Made by a program: the position numbers and the translations under genes. Below the pieces are notes generated by a model. That model saw only the letters and a list, made by a program, of their open reading frames with translations, ran no database searches and was not told the origin of the DNA. A DNA stretch of 64,000 nucleotides from Mallotus nudiflorus (Eukaryota; Streptophyta; Magnoliopsida; Malpighiales; Euphorbiaceae): the NCBI GenBank assembly GCA_947683625.1, contig CANTUR010000125.1, positions 4,836,001-4,900,000 on the forward strand. The letters run 5' to 3'. Positions 1-12,722 of the stretch are shown piece after piece (position 1 is the stretch's first letter; every line of letters starts with the position of its first letter).

Positions 1-1578
1 CTGCCAACCATGCATATGAACTCCACCCATAGAATATTTGGCGAATATTTTTAGGTAATTTTTATTTATTCTTAATTTTAGTTATTCATTGCCTATTTTG
101 GATTGTTTGAAGCTTTGGTTGTGTCCTATAAATTATTAGGAATGTTTTTGTATATTCAGTTTTGTTGGATATTATGTTTTTCCAGTGAGGATATTGCAGG
201 TCCCAACCGAAATACAATGGAATTGGGACTGGTCCAGAAAATTATGGAATTATTTCTAATAATTAGAATAAATTATGTTGATCGATTTCCATAATTGAAC
301 TAAATTCCAATTCCTTACAGATTTTGAGAAATAAAATCCGGAAGCGTTTTAATGGAAATTTTTTAATTTCCATTTAAGTTGGTTATACAATTAGAAATAA
401 ATTCCTTTAGCCTCAAAAGTCATATTTAGGATATATCCAAATCCATTTTATTAATTCATTGATTTTTATAATTTTTTGAAATTTTGGAGAATTTTTATGA
501 ATTTTATTTGATGTGCATAAACATGTTTTAAATAAATATTATTTACTATAGAGAGTACTGGAGCATAGGTATTAGGAAACAAGTGGACCAAGACACATCA
601 ACCTACTCACTTTATTTGTAAGTTAATATTTGAAATGTGTGTTGAATTTACACATAAAGTATAAATTGATTGAATATATTTAAAAATGAAAAAATTAAAT
701 TAAAGAATTTATATTTTAATATTGAAATATTTATACTGTTAAATTATTATATTCAAGAAGATGATTCAATTTAAGAATTTATATTTCCAATATGTGAATA
801 TTGAAATGGTTGATTTTGATATTTTAATATGTTGATTATGTTTTGATTATATTCAATGTTATTTTGCCCTTATTATTTTATTATGATGATTATTGATGCT
901 TTAATTCGGTTATTTGTTATTATGATTTTTATTATAATGATATGGTGAAAAATTAAGAGTACTTTCATTTCCAATTACCGGATTTCTTGTGCATTTTATA
1001 TATATTTATAAATATTATTGGAAAAAGACTGGTAAAACATGCTATCTAATGGGCTACACTAGGACTGTGTGCTCACCAGTACATTAGATGGGTAGAATAT
1101 GAATTTTGAATTGATATGAGATTATGTTATATTGGGCATATGGTCAAAATTATTTATTGAAATTCTTTAGATAGAGAGGGGTATGACTGCAGGAGCTCAG
1201 TTGACCATTCAGGGTCTCAAGACTGGTCCATTGCTTAACTGAAAAAGAGAAATATTATTTGGACTCAAGAAAGCCTAATGGCTAGTGAGGCATAGTGTTA
1301 CAGGAATCACCATTAAGTATTGTAATAAGTGAAAGACTGCAGTTGGTTACTCGGTAGATGCTTAACTCTTAGGAACCGGCAGTCATTTGGATAAAGAGAG
1401 CCAAGTAGCTACGAGATTTGTGGGTTAAGGTTCTACCATGATTTTCCACTTAAAATAATATATTTTAAATAAAATTTCTCTATTTCAAAGGTATTATGAG
1501 AGTTATAAAAGTCTTTAAGATTTATAAAGATGATTTTGGAAAAATAATGATTTTAAATATAAGTTATATATATTTTAT
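1..1578 (+). repeat. Old gypsy-type LTR, first part (runs in from left edge)
   Basis: Non-coding AT-rich sequence that reads, on the opposite strand, like the LTRs of the gypsy element at 4733-17925. Shared landmarks include the stretch around 1040-1090 (GGGCTACACTAGGACTG...), which mirrors 5570-5630, and the stretch around 1270-1300, which mirrors 5340-5360. It continues after two later insertions at 4479-4732 and 17926-18272, where it ends in TCATGACA. The start lies left of the window, so I cannot tell a solo LTR from a full element. Confidence 0.6.
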
Positions 1579-4473
1579 TGTCACACCCGTACCCTAATTC
1601 TAAGTATATTTGCATTCATTATATGTTGCATTTACATATATATTGATTAAATTTAAGTATAAGCTAGTGTTTTGGGTTGAGCCATAACTTATACTTAATT
1701 AAAGAGCGAGAATTTTTGAATTTTAATGACACTAAAAATAAATAAAATTTTGAGAATAATAAGGATATGAGGCTAAATTGAAGTAAAGGATAAGAACTTT
1801 AATGTTAGCAAAAGATGAGGATTTAAATTGTAGCAAATGGTTATCCTTAATTGAACAATTGAAAGCTTGAGGATTTATAGATAACTTAAGCATTTCATTA
1901 AGGACCAAAAAGAGTATTTTACATATTATTTAATTAATTAATTGGTATATATCATGATAGTTGCCATTGATAAAAAGGAAGAAAGAAAGAAAAAAAGAAA
2001 AGAGGAAAGAAAAGAAGAGAAAAGAGAGAATAAGAAGGGCTGATTCAATTCTTGGTGTAGAAGTTAATTTTTCAAGTGAAATTTGAAGATCCAAGACTCC
2101 TTTAAGGTTTTAATCATCATTCCTAAAGTCTTTAGTGATTGATTGGTAAGTAATTTTAAGTTTTTTAGTTGATTTAAGTAAGGGTTTACATGTTGCAGTT
2201 CTCGAGTTTGATTTGCTTGGTTTTTCAGTCTTATTGTTTTTATTATATCTTGATCTAGAGAGCTCCAAAGTAAATGTTATTTGATGATCTAGAACCTTTG
2301 AAGAATTATCTAAAATTTGTTCTCTTTGAGCTCCATCTGATTCAGTCTCTATGATAGTGAAATAAGAGGAAATATTTTATTACTTAGTCTATTATGTAAA
2401 TTGACATGGTGGTGTTAAGATGCCTATATCTCGCTCTACAGTTGTCCAATTAGTATGAAAGCATCAATTTTAATTATGTGAACTAGTTTTACAGAGTTCA
2501 TGAGTTAAAATTAGTCTAGATACTTTTCATATATCTTGAGCTAGGAAACTCCAAATTGAGTTTATTTTAATTCTAAGAAAACTTAAAAGAGTTCTCTAAA
2601 AATTTATAGTTTTGATCTAGAGTTTATAATGCCTGAATAGTATTCTAACACACTTATACTTTTTATTGCTCAATCTATCTTAGTAATTGAGCTGCTTGTA
2701 ATGTGACCTTTATAATTTTATTTATGGTTATTGAATGGAAGTGAAATTTTTATTAAAGTTACTACATGTAAAGACCTAAGTCTGGTTAAAATATGACATA
2801 AAAATGCTTTTTCTACATGTTAGAGAAATTTTTCTAATATAGGCATGAAAATAGCCCTTGTAGAGTTAATAAGGCTAGTTTGTAGAGTCAAGTTAATTTA
2901 CATATTTTACATATATTTTGGGGGCTGCATGGTTAGGTCAGTCTATGATATTGTTATATTGATAATTTATAAATGAAATTGCATGTTTTAGGTGATGGAA
3001 AAGGGAAGGGAAGTGCAAGTACAAGTTAAGCAAATTTGGTAAACTGGATTTGTGTGTTTATAGGCTGTTGTGTGAGTAGATGTTCAAGCCCTTAAACTCT
3101 TTTTATAATAGCAAGAAAATGAGATTGTTATTGATTTTTATGAATTGAAATGATGAATGAGAATGGTTTCAATTTAGCTTGATTACTATTTGGATTATTT
3201 GAAGTATTGAAACTTTAAAATGATAATGTTTCCTATTTCACAAGCTAAATATATTGCTACTTTGTGCTTTTGTTTACAATATGTTTTGAGATTTATTTTT
3301 AGATATTTTTTATTTAATTAAGTTTGTAATCAATCTGACTTCCTTATTTTGGATTATAAGGAGGTGTTTTGATTTTGAATACTTTGTTGAATAACAAATG
3401 TGATAGAAATGCTTTGACTATTTACTTGATAATTTGAATGAGTTATAATGACATTGGTTTTATTCCTTTGAATTTTGATGAGAGGTGGTTTGATTTTTAA
3501 TACTTTAATGAGCTATAAATGTGATATGATGGTTTTGATTAATTTTAGATGAAATGATATTTATTTTGTGTATTACCTCCCCATATGAGATGTATGAATG
3601 TGCTAAGGTGATATATGCACATTTAAGATTATGTTGGTTGTTATTGTGCAATAAACAACATGGCTCTTGATTGCAGGATGGTGAAGGAAGAAGGGCCATT
3701 GTGTCCTAATGCAATTAAAGGGTTAGTCTTTAAGTGTGCCTAGAGAGTGAGCTTGTGATGACCTATATATTATGGCTGAATTGTGATGCTTGTTATAGGG
3801 ATAGTTAATATAAATGAAAGGCTGTATTGATATTTGCAAAGGTACATGTTTCAACTTACTAAGTTTTGAATATGTTTGAAAGCAAGATTGAATTGGATAT
3901 TTTGAATAAATGATAATTTGATTATTAATGCTTTAGTATTTTAATTTGAGATGTTTATTATATTTAATTTAGCTAACTATTTTCTACTTGTAACATCTAT
4001 TCATTGAGTATTTCCATACTCATTTTACTATATTTTATAAACGTTTTCAGATAACAGGACTTGATAGTTGGTGGACAAAGTTAAGTGAGAGTGAACAGAA
4101 GTTTTAGAATAAGGTTGGCCAACATCCTCATTAGAGTAACCTTATTCCTTTATTTCTTAAGATTATTGTATAAGTGTTGTAAAAAATTGGTGGTTTAGCC
4201 ATATTTAAAAATAAAATATTTATATTATCCAATTATTATGTATGTGTTTTACTATTCATAAATAATATTTCACTATTTAAGAAAATACACATTACTTTAA
4301 AAGTTCTTATTCTCTAAATTTAATGCATGTACAATACTAAACTTTTATAAGAGATTAATTTGAATCCTTTTGCAAATATAAGGAAACTATAATAAAAATT
4401 AATTAAACTGAGCAATTTGTTTGGTGATTAGTTTTAAATGTCCATCTCAGGCTATGTGAGACATTGTGTGACA
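1579..4473 (+). mobile_element. Solo LTR (TGTCACACCC family), 2.9 kb
   Basis: Begins TGTCACACCC at 1579 and ends in TGTGTGACA at 4473, so the termini are inverted repeats of the TG...CA type. It is flanked by an exact 5-bp duplication, TTTAT, at 1574-1578 and 4474-4478. A second copy in reverse orientation lies at 14713-17092; shared landmarks include the segment after the 5' end (1580-1700 against 16975-17090) and the GGCTATGTGAGA segment near the 3' end. No coding domains are seen, and the size and ends suit a solo LTR left by LTR-LTR recombination. It interrupts the older LTR at 1-1578/4479-4732. Confidence 0.75.
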
Positions 4474-4478
4474 TTTAT

Positions 4479-4732
4479 TATAAATATAAGTTATTTCTAT
4501 AAAATATTTTAATAAAGAAGGATTTTAAAACAATATCCATTTCTTTATATTAGCTTACTCAGTGAGGTTTGACTCCCCTCAATTATTTTTCCTAGGATTT
4601 CAGGAGTCTACAGTTAGTTATACTTGTTTGCGCCAGACTTATTCTTCTCCTGCTACTTTATGTATGTCATGTTAAAATTTATTATCCTCTATTTCTACTA
4701 TAGACTCCATAGTCGTAGTTGAACATGTGATA
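4479..4732 (+). repeat. Old gypsy-type LTR, second part
   Basis: Continuation of the host LTR after the solo LTR. The segment with TCAGTGAGGTTTGACTCC (about 4560-4577) is the reverse complement of landmarks near 5115 and 13095 in the minus-strand LTRs. The last five bases, TGATA (4728-4732), are the target site of the next insertion and recur at 17926-17930. Confidence 0.6.
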
Positions 4733-7521
4733 TGTCATGACCCAAACCCGAAAGTCATAACCAGCACTAGGGAATGGGAATCTGTAAGAATCCTAAACCC
4801 ATAGCAAGCCTAAAAAATAAAAACTCAACAATCCATAAACATAAATATATATTATAATTAAAACTTTTTAAATCCAATATAACTTTTATATTATATCATA
4901 ATAGAACATATTCATACAACTATTCAAATACAAAACCTCAGTCAATAGCAATATAGAATACTACAACAAGACATACTACTACTGCAACGTCTAATAATAC
5001 AAAGAGTGATAGTTCAAAATTTACATAAGTCAGCCGGTTAAAAAATGGTACGGCGAAGAGAATTATTACAAGAGGTTTGAAGAGAAGGATCCTAAAAAAT
5101 AATTGAAAGGGGGTTAGATGTCACTGAGTGAATCATTATTATATATATGCATGTAACCTAAGGACACAAACATTCAAACATTCGTATAATATTATTTATC
5201 TTTATATATATATTTATTTTATACATTCATTTCATACAGATGCTCAAAATCACATTTTACGACAAATAAATAAATGCAGTAAGATTTAAGTGGAGGACCG
5301 AAGCAGAACCCTAAAATATTCCACAGCCTCAATCACTGAACCTCATTAGCCAACAGGCTCACTTAAATCCAAAATATTTCTCTTCTCAAATTTTAATAGT
5401 GGACTGACCCCGAGACACTAAGTCAACCAAACTCTCGCTATCTCACTGCTGGCATGACTGGCCTCGAGACACTGATTCAATCGAGCTTTCACAGTCACAC
5501 CACTCTCAAAACACAAATCTCAATAATCAATTTAATCATATCTCAAATTATTAAAAATTTATAACCTATCATCTAGCGTACTGTTGCACAACAGTCCTAT
5601 TGTAGCCTAATAGGTAGCACGTTCTACTACTATCCTCCAAAATAACATTTCATAAATAAAATAATAAAATCATATTAAATATGAATAGCAACCAATTTAC
5701 ACAAATAAATATTCACCTTTATATATATGCAAGCATATATATAATAACAATAACAATTGATATTTAATGCAACATAACATAATAAAATTCATACTTATAA
5801 AAATATGGATACTAATGCATATATATAATAATAACTCACAGGTGGAATGCGCTCCTTTAAAATGACACAACTGGCCCTGTCCTGTGGACCTCGGTCTTGG
5901 TGCAGTTATGAAAAACAATAATAAAATAATTAGGTTAAAAATCCTAATCTTATATACTCTAAATTTCTAAGGAAAGACTCGATCAAAGAAACAGATTGAT
6001 GTCACATTTTACGAGAAATCTATAGAAAATTCAGCATAGTCTTTTTTTGTAAAATAGACATCTCTCTATCAAAAGTAGAGTCATTCATGCACGAAAACAC
6101 ATTTCAAATATACCAAAGCTCAACATTTCAAGTTGGACTCTCAAATTACAATTCACGCCCAACCGAGAACCAATATCACAAAACATATAATAAAATAATA
6201 TAATTTCTCAAATCATCAAAATATATCATAAAAATATTAAAGAAATTTATTTTCCAAATAAATAATAAAATTCTAGTTATTAAATAATATTTTGCTAATA
6301 AAATCCATTAATAGCATAAAATTTCCATTTTACAAATAAATTAGCATAAATTGTAAATAATTATTAAAATCACTTATTAATATCATAAAAATAATAAAAT
6401 GCTCATTTAGACTCAAAAATAATAAATAAATTTAATTTTTATATATTTTCCCAAAATTACTACTTATTAATTAAATTTGGAAAATAATTATAAAAATTAT
6501 TTCCATACTTTTATTTATCAAAAATCAGTCTAAACAGAATAATTAACAACAATTTCAATTAAAATCAAATAATTTATTAATTTCTAATATTTTCTCAAAA
6601 ATACATATTTATATATAACCTTTAAAAATTCATATTTAAATTTTCATGCATAATTTCATAAAACTTCCTTAACAAAGTTTACTCTACATAATTAGTAGAA
6701 TTTAATAAAAATATAAAAATTTTTGGGCCGGAACAGTTACATGAATAGTAACTTGAACCCAAAAAATATGAAAAATCGTAAAAATAATTAAAAATAACCA
6801 TTAACTAGATCTCAACCTCAATTACATATAATCTCAAAGCAGCTATATCTAATTAAATCAAATTCAAGCTCAATTTAACAAAACAACCAAAAATAACCTA
6901 AAAACAATTTCTCAAAATTGAGGTCATTATCGGAGTTGCCCAGACAAATTGAGTTGGAAGAAATGAAAAACAAGATATGAGGATTCGATCAAGACCTACT
7001 GCAGTTCCAAAGGTGGTCATAAACGTCATCGACAAGCTCTTCTCCAATCCGATAAGAAAAGAAAATCAGGAAGGAAGAGGAGGTGGTGTCGCCGAAAGCT
7101 AGAGGTGCTGGCAATGTCACGTGGCTTGCCGACGTCGACCAACGTTGATAGGTAGTAGTATGACATAGTGGAAATGGCTGGACAGTGATGGTGTAAATGG
7201 TTGGTGGTGGTGTCGAGTTGTGCAGGGAAGAAGGGAAAGAAAGAAAGGAAGAAAGAAAAGAAAGAATGTGAAGAAGAAGAAAAGAAAGAAAAAAAATCAT
7301 TTTGTACTTTTTTTATTAAAATAATTATACAAAATAATAGTAATATTATAATATTTTAAAAATGTAAATTTCTCCCAAAATATTTATACACTTAACAATT
7401 AATCAAAATTTAATAAAACTACACAATTAATAATAATCTCATAATATTCAAATAATAATTAACACTAATGAATTCCACCTTTAAATATGATAATTGCTAA
7501 AAAATAATTTGGGTTATAACA
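4733..7521 (-). repeat. 3' LTR of the chromovirus-type element
   Basis: Runs from TGTCATGACCC (4733) to GGGTTATAACA (7521) as written on the plus strand. It matches the LTR at 12723-17925 along its length, including the segments around 5280-5360 and 13250-13320 and around 6720-6760 and 17115-17160. Open frames inside it (for example 6989-7300) are antisense reads of purine-rich LTR sequence and are not taken as genes. Confidence 0.8.
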
Positions 7522-7798
7522 ATCTCCCCCTCTTACAAAAATTTGTCCTTAAGTTTTAATAAATAAAAAGGAATACAAGATTATTCTCCCAAAATATTTA
7601 TACACTTAACAATTAATCAAAATTTAATAAAACTACACAATTAATAATAATCTCATAATATTCAAATAATAATTAACACTAATGAATTCCACCTTTAAAT
7701 ATGATAATTGCTAAAAAATAATTTGGGTTATAACAATCTCCCCCTCTTACAAAAATTTGTCCTTAAGTTTTAATAAATAAAAAGGAATACAAGATTAT
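7371..7798. repeat. Near-exact 214-bp tandem duplication across the LTR/PPT junction
   Basis: 7371-7584 and 7585-7798 read the same by eye. Each unit holds the last 151 bases of the LTR, the polypurine tract and about 60 bases of internal sequence, so the LTR/internal boundary occurs twice. This identity stands out against the decay around it. Confidence 0.85.
7522..7536 (-). promoter_or_regulatory. Polypurine tract (plus-strand primer) of the chromovirus
   Basis: On the minus strand this reads GTAAGAGGGGGAGAT and directly abuts the LTR start TGTTATAACCC, as expected for second-strand priming in LTR retrotransposons. A second copy lies at about 7736-7750 because of the 214-bp duplication. 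Confidence 0.7.
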
Positions 7799-9180
7799 TA
7801 AGGAAATAAATAAGGAAATGCCACCCGCATCTCTGCCTCAGTCTCATACGTACGCTCTTCCACACTATTGCTCCTCCACAAGATTTTGACCATCAAAATC
7901 TACTTAGAACTCAATTGTTAAACTTGATAGTCAACAATAGCCATTGATTCTTCCTTATACGTTAGATCTTCATTCACTTTCACACTCTGGGGCTGGAACA
8001 CATGGAACACTAGATGCACCTGAGACAAATTGGAAGGCAAAGCCAACCGATATGCAACCATGCCAACTCTCTCCAAAATCTCAAAAGGTCATATGTATCT
8101 TGGTGCCAACTTTTCCTTCTTGCTAAATCTCATTACACCCTTCATTGGTGATACCTTCGAGAATACATAGTCTCTAACATGAAATTCCACATCCTTGTGC
8201 TTAGGATTGCATAACTCTTATGTTTGCTAGCTGCTGTTTCCAATCTCCTTCTGATCAAAGCGACCTTCTCGAATGCTTCCTGGATAATTTTTGGTCTATG
8301 TAGTTCTCTTTCCTCGACTTCATTTTAACACAAAGGAGATCTACACTTCCTTCTATACAATGCTTCATATAGTGCCATCTCAATACTGCTATGGTAGCTA
8401 TTATTATAAGCAAACTCTACCAATCATAAATGATCATCATAACTGCCACTAAGATCCATTACACACATTCTTATCATATCTTCAAGTGTTTGGATCATTC
8501 TCTTAGATTGAATATCTATCTTAGGATGAAAAGAAGCACTAAAATCAAGCCTAGTACACATCACTTCTTATAACTTATTCCAAAATCAAGGGGTAAACAT
8601 CAAACCTCTATCGAAAATGATGGAAACAAGTACCCCATAAAGACACACAATATTCTTGATGTATAGCCTAGCCAACTTTTTTGTGGCCTTAATTGGCAAA
8701 AAGTGAGCTGACTTGGTTAACCTATCCACTATCATCCATACGGAATCATATCCATCCTTTGAATAAGGTAATCTAGTCACAAAATCCATAGTGACTCTCT
8801 CCTATTTCCACTCAGGAATCGAAAGAGATTGAAGCTTCCCAGAAGGCTTCTGATGTTCTGCTTTTACTTACTGACAAGTCAATCACTTAGAAACAAATTT
8901 AGCTACATCTTTCTTCATTCCATCCCACTAGTAAAGATCCTTAATATTATGGTACATATTAGTGGAACTAAGATGTACACTATAGGCTGCAAAATGATCT
9001 TTTTCCAATATCTCTTCTCTTAAATTATCCACATTAGGAACACATAATCTCCCACTGATCCATAGCACACCTTCATCATTGAGATTAAAATCAATGAACT
9101 TCCTTTCATGAACTTTGTCCACAAGCTCAACCAAATTAGGATCTCGACTCTGAGCTGCTTTGATCTTATCCCTCAATACT
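7790..9180 (-). pseudogene. Gypsy integrase plus C-terminal chromodomain-like tail (decayed)
   Basis: Integrase joins reverse-transcribed element DNA to the chromosome. From right to left, conceptual translation shows the end of the RNase H-integrase linker and the zinc-binding region (8928-9176, with LWISGRLCVPN), then the catalytic core (8586-8789: MDFVTRLPYSKDGYDSVWMI..., with the DRLTKSAHFLP segment typical of Ty3/gypsy integrases). The core continues with many stops to about 8300. The C-terminal domain follows (8040-8150), and at about 7800-7900 a segment resembling the end of the plant chromodomain (VEER.YETEAEMR) appears. Stops are in every domain and the frame shifts between them. The order and the tail point to a chromovirus, perhaps of the Tekay/Del type; the lineage is inferred. 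Confidence 0.75.
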
Positions 9181-10489
9181 GATCTAACTCTAAACTAAGC
9201 TAACAATCTTCCTAACTTGGTTATCTTCATCATTAACCATTGATCCACTAACTTATGCATCTCTTAGATCAATAATCTCCTCTCCATACTGATGTGAGCA
9301 AGACTACTTGAGGACTTCTTACTCAAGGCATCTGCTACCATATTAACCTTGCCTGGATGGTATAAGATATCACAGTCATAATATTTCAGAAGTTCTAGCC
9401 TTCTCTTTATATGAGATTCAAATCTCTTTGCTGAAAGATATACTTCAAACTCTTATTATTAGTGTAGATTTTGCATGTTACCCCGTATAGATAATGCCTC
9501 CAAATCTTGAGAGCAAATATTACAATGGCCATCTCTAGGTCATGAGTAGGATAGTTTTGCTCATGCTTCTTCAACTGCCTGGAAGCATAAGCCACTACCC
9601 TTCCATTTTGCATCAACACACAACCTAGGCCAACTCTAGAAGCATTACAGTATACATTAAACTTGTATACTCTATTGGGCAAAACCAATAGTGGAGTTGT
9701 AGTCAACTTCTCCTTTAATAGTTAGAAGATTTTCTCATATGCCTCTGACTATATAAACTTTACATTCTTCTAAGTCATGTAGGTCACAAGTGCTATAATC
9801 CTTGAAAAATCCTGGAAAAACCCCCTATAATACCCAACCAAACCTAAGAAACTCTAAATCTTAATGACTATTGTCGATCTAAGCCACTCAAACACTGCTT
9901 CAATCTTTTATGGATTAACCTCAATGCCATCCTTAGACACCACAAGCCTAAGGAATGCTACACTTGCTAACCAAAAATCACACTTTAAGAACTTAGCATA
10001 TAGTTGAGGCTCCCTTAGTGTCTATAGCACTATCCTCAAGTGTTATACATACTCTTCCATACTCCTCTAATACACCAGTATATCATTAATGAATACCACT
10101 ACAAACTTATCCATAAATGGTCTGAACACCTTGTTCATCAAATCCATAAGGGCTATTGGTGCATTGGTTAATCTGAAGGAAATCACCATAAACTCATAGT
10201 GGTCATATCTAATACGAAATGTCATTTTAGGAACATCGACTTCACTGATTCATAACTAATGATAGCCCAACCTTAAGTCGATCTTAGAAAAGAACTATGC
10301 ACCTTAAAGCTGATAGAAAAAATCATCTATCCTCATAAGAGGATACTTGTTCTTAATAGTCACCTTATTTAATTCTCTATAATCAATGCATAGTCTTAGA
10401 GTTCCATCATTCTTCTTCATAAATAGGACTGGTGCACCATAGGGAGAAATATTGGGTCTTAAAAAACCCTTGTCTAGCAATTCTTGTAA
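9181..10489 (-). pseudogene. Gypsy reverse transcriptase and RNase H (decayed)
   Basis: These domains copy element RNA into DNA and remove the RNA template. RT motifs can be read in broken frames: a YGAPVLFMKK-like start near 10420-10450, LRLCIDYRELNKVT near 10370-10400, a degenerate catalytic box near 10070-10100 (FVVVFINDILVY, where YxDD is expected) and FLGLVGYYRGF near 9830-9860. RNase H is open at 9407-9706, with FNVYCNASRVGLGCVLMQ and the LEMAIVIFALKIWRHYLYG segment; the first catalytic Asp is replaced (CNAS for the usual CDAS). At least ten premature stops interrupt this stretch, and the altered catalytic residues confirm it is inactive. Confidence 0.8.
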
Positions 10490-11160
10490 TTACTTTTTTA
10501 ACACTTTAAACTCTGTAAGAGCCATCCTATAAGGCAGCATAGAGATAGGAGCTGTGCTTAGAACCACATCAATACATAATTCAATCTCCCCGTGAGGTGG
10601 TAAACTTGATAATTCATTAAGGAAGACATATGAAAACTCACATACTATAGGAACATCTAAGATGGATGTCAGCTCTACTGTAGTATCCCTGACCAATGCC
10701 AAGTATCCATGACACCCTTTTCTCAGGATCTTCCTTACCATAATAGCAAAAATAAGATTTTGAGGTGTAGAACTCTTATCGCCCATAAACTTGAATTCCT
10801 CTACACTTGGAATTTTGAAAATCACCTCCTTACTACTACAATCCACTATAGCATGATGCTGAGACAACCAGTCCATACCTAAGATTACCTTAAAATCCAT
10901 TACATCCAGTAATACCAAGTTTACAGGTATTTCTTTGCCTTCAACCAACACAGAACGCTCATAAAGAATCATGTCAGTGTCTGACGAATCACTTAGAGGC
11001 ATGGCAACTGATAAAGGAATTATCGTCCTTGTAGCTTGCCAACTCAATTTTGAAGCAAAAACAGGGGACATAAAAGAATGGGTAGTACCCGAATCAATCA
11101 AAACTTTAGCATCAATAAAATATACTAGGAGTGTACCTACTACCAGTGCATTGGATGCCT
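10490..11160 (-). pseudogene. Gypsy aspartic protease (retropepsin-like), partial
   Basis: The 203-residue open frame 10490-11101 starts at MIDSGTTHSFM, which carries the DSG active-site triad of retrotransposon aspartic proteases, followed by the ILGMDWLSQHHAIVDC segment characteristic of plant gypsy proteases. It runs on into the linker towards RT (LPPHGEIELCIDVV). This is the longest open stretch of the element. The real polyprotein would begin far upstream in gag, so the methionine used here is not a true start. The protease fold looks complete but is cut off from gag by upstream stops. Confidence 0.75.
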
Positions 11161-12545
11161 GAGCATCCTACTGTGTAAAAATGAAGACTTTGGCCTATCA
11201 TTTATCTCCCTACTGGCTGGTTGAAGCCTATCTAAATCCTCTATCACTACCTCTACCCCCTCTACCTCACACTTGCTAGGTAAAAAACTAAGAAGTGCTC
11301 GGGTATTGAAATGGCGATGGTTGAAACTAAGCTAGAGCTATACTAGCTGAAGATGATTAGAGAAACTACTGTTAAAAACTAGAATGGGGACATAATCTAG
11401 CAAAATGTCATGTCTGTCCACATCGAAAACATGCCCCTGGAGCTATATAACATGGTTCTGATGGACTCTCCTATACATTTGACAGGCACTGGTTGTAGAT
11501 CCTATGCTACTATATCCAGAACTATGCCCACTGCTACTGCTAGTAGCACTTGAATTGAATCTAATAGGTTTGCGGGTCCCACTATGGTCATGTCTACTGC
11601 TCCTATAAACTCTTTATTGGGATCTCTGGTCCTGCTAAATATATCCTCTAGGCTGACTACTAGAGCCAATCTAAAATGTTGAATATGGAGTATCCTGATA
11701 TCCCTTTACTCTAGTACCTCCTATTTAATAGAAATTAGTCATAACTCCTTGTCTGATAAGCCTAAGCTCGATCTCCTTAGCTAGCTTAATCATCAACTCA
11801 AGAGTCAAGCCCGCAGTAGGCATCCCAGTAAATGCAAAACCCAATCCAATAATATAGGTGGTGATAGCAAAATACTGGTCCTTATCATGTCCTTGACATA
11901 TGTGGACAACCGAAGATACTCTTTAGTGTAATCCTCTACCGGCCTATCTCCTTTAGAAATATTCAACAATTAGAGTCTGTAACTCATTCGCATTGGCTCT
12001 AGGCAGAATCATCTCATGAATTACTCTCTGAATTAAGCCCAAGTCAAAATGGAGCTAGATCACCTAAACAAAGCAATCCAATGCTAGCCCCTCAACTGAC
12101 AACTCGATAATCAGAATCTGCTGATATTCTGTGTATGTAGTCTGAGTCCTCTACTCAATCATATGAAGAAAGTCGATCGGGTCTAAAGTCTTATTAAAGG
12201 AAATCCTATCTACTCTGGCATAGAATAAAGCTACTTTTGGGTCTAACACACCATGAATTCCCTACTGATATAGAGGCTACAAAGGTGGTATGACCTGAGG
12301 TATAGCTACTGTACCTTACTAAACCTCTGGTGCAAAAGCATCTCCCTTAAAATCCTGGCTTGTAGGTTCCTTATCTTATAGCTCTCTCTATTTACTGTGA
12401 ACTATCTCTCCTTTACCTCTACCTCTACCTCTACCCCTATGCCTAACCGATGACTCAGGAGGTAGAATCTCATTATGGCAGGACTTTTCATACTCGGCCT
12501 CATCGACCGGTGGAGCGACTCACCCTCTCTTTCTTATTATGAAAA
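11161..12545 (-). pseudogene. Gypsy gag with CCHC zinc knuckle (decayed)
   Basis: Gag forms the particle and binds element RNA. On the minus strand a basic Arg-Gly-rich N-terminal part is seen near 12410-12450 (repeated CTACCTCTAC on the plus strand, reading RGRGRGRG). A stop-ridden capsid-like stretch follows (11750-12300). A CCHC knuckle can be read at about 11388-11434 (CFRCGQ, stop, HFARLC), with spacing C-x2-C-x4-H-x4-C and a stop where a residue is expected. The region reads as coding only if many stops are ignored. The call rests on position between primer site and protease and on the knuckle. Confidence 0.6.
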
Positions 12546-12706
12546 GAACATAAACAAATATAATTTAGACAAAAATAGACATCTTAATAATTACGTGAAA
12601 TTCTAAAGCAAGGAAGACTTTCAAAGACATAATCAAACTTAATTCCTATAGTAGTTTTAAAGAAAACTCAAACTCTAGCAACCTAAGTCCAACCATACTA
12701 AACCTA

Positions 12707-12719
12707 GGCTCTGACACCA
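12707..12719 (-). promoter_or_regulatory. Primer binding site for initiator-Met tRNA
   Basis: Minus strand TGGTGTCAGAGCC matches the usual initiator-Met tRNA primer site TGGTATCAGAGCC with one transition. It lies a few bases inside the 5' LTR edge (about 12723). Confidence 0.75.
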
Positions 12720-12722
12720 ACT

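Noticed and set aside
6989..7300. 103-residue minus-strand open frame with Leu/Ser/Phe-rich start; a related frame lies at 17477-17698
   Set aside because: Both lie at the same place in the two LTRs and read antisense to a purine-rich tract; bias explains the hydrophobic start.
12412..12440. Short repeated CTACCTCTAC units suggesting a microsatellite
   Set aside because: They encode the Arg-Gly repeat of a gag N-terminal region on the minus strand, so they are part of the element.
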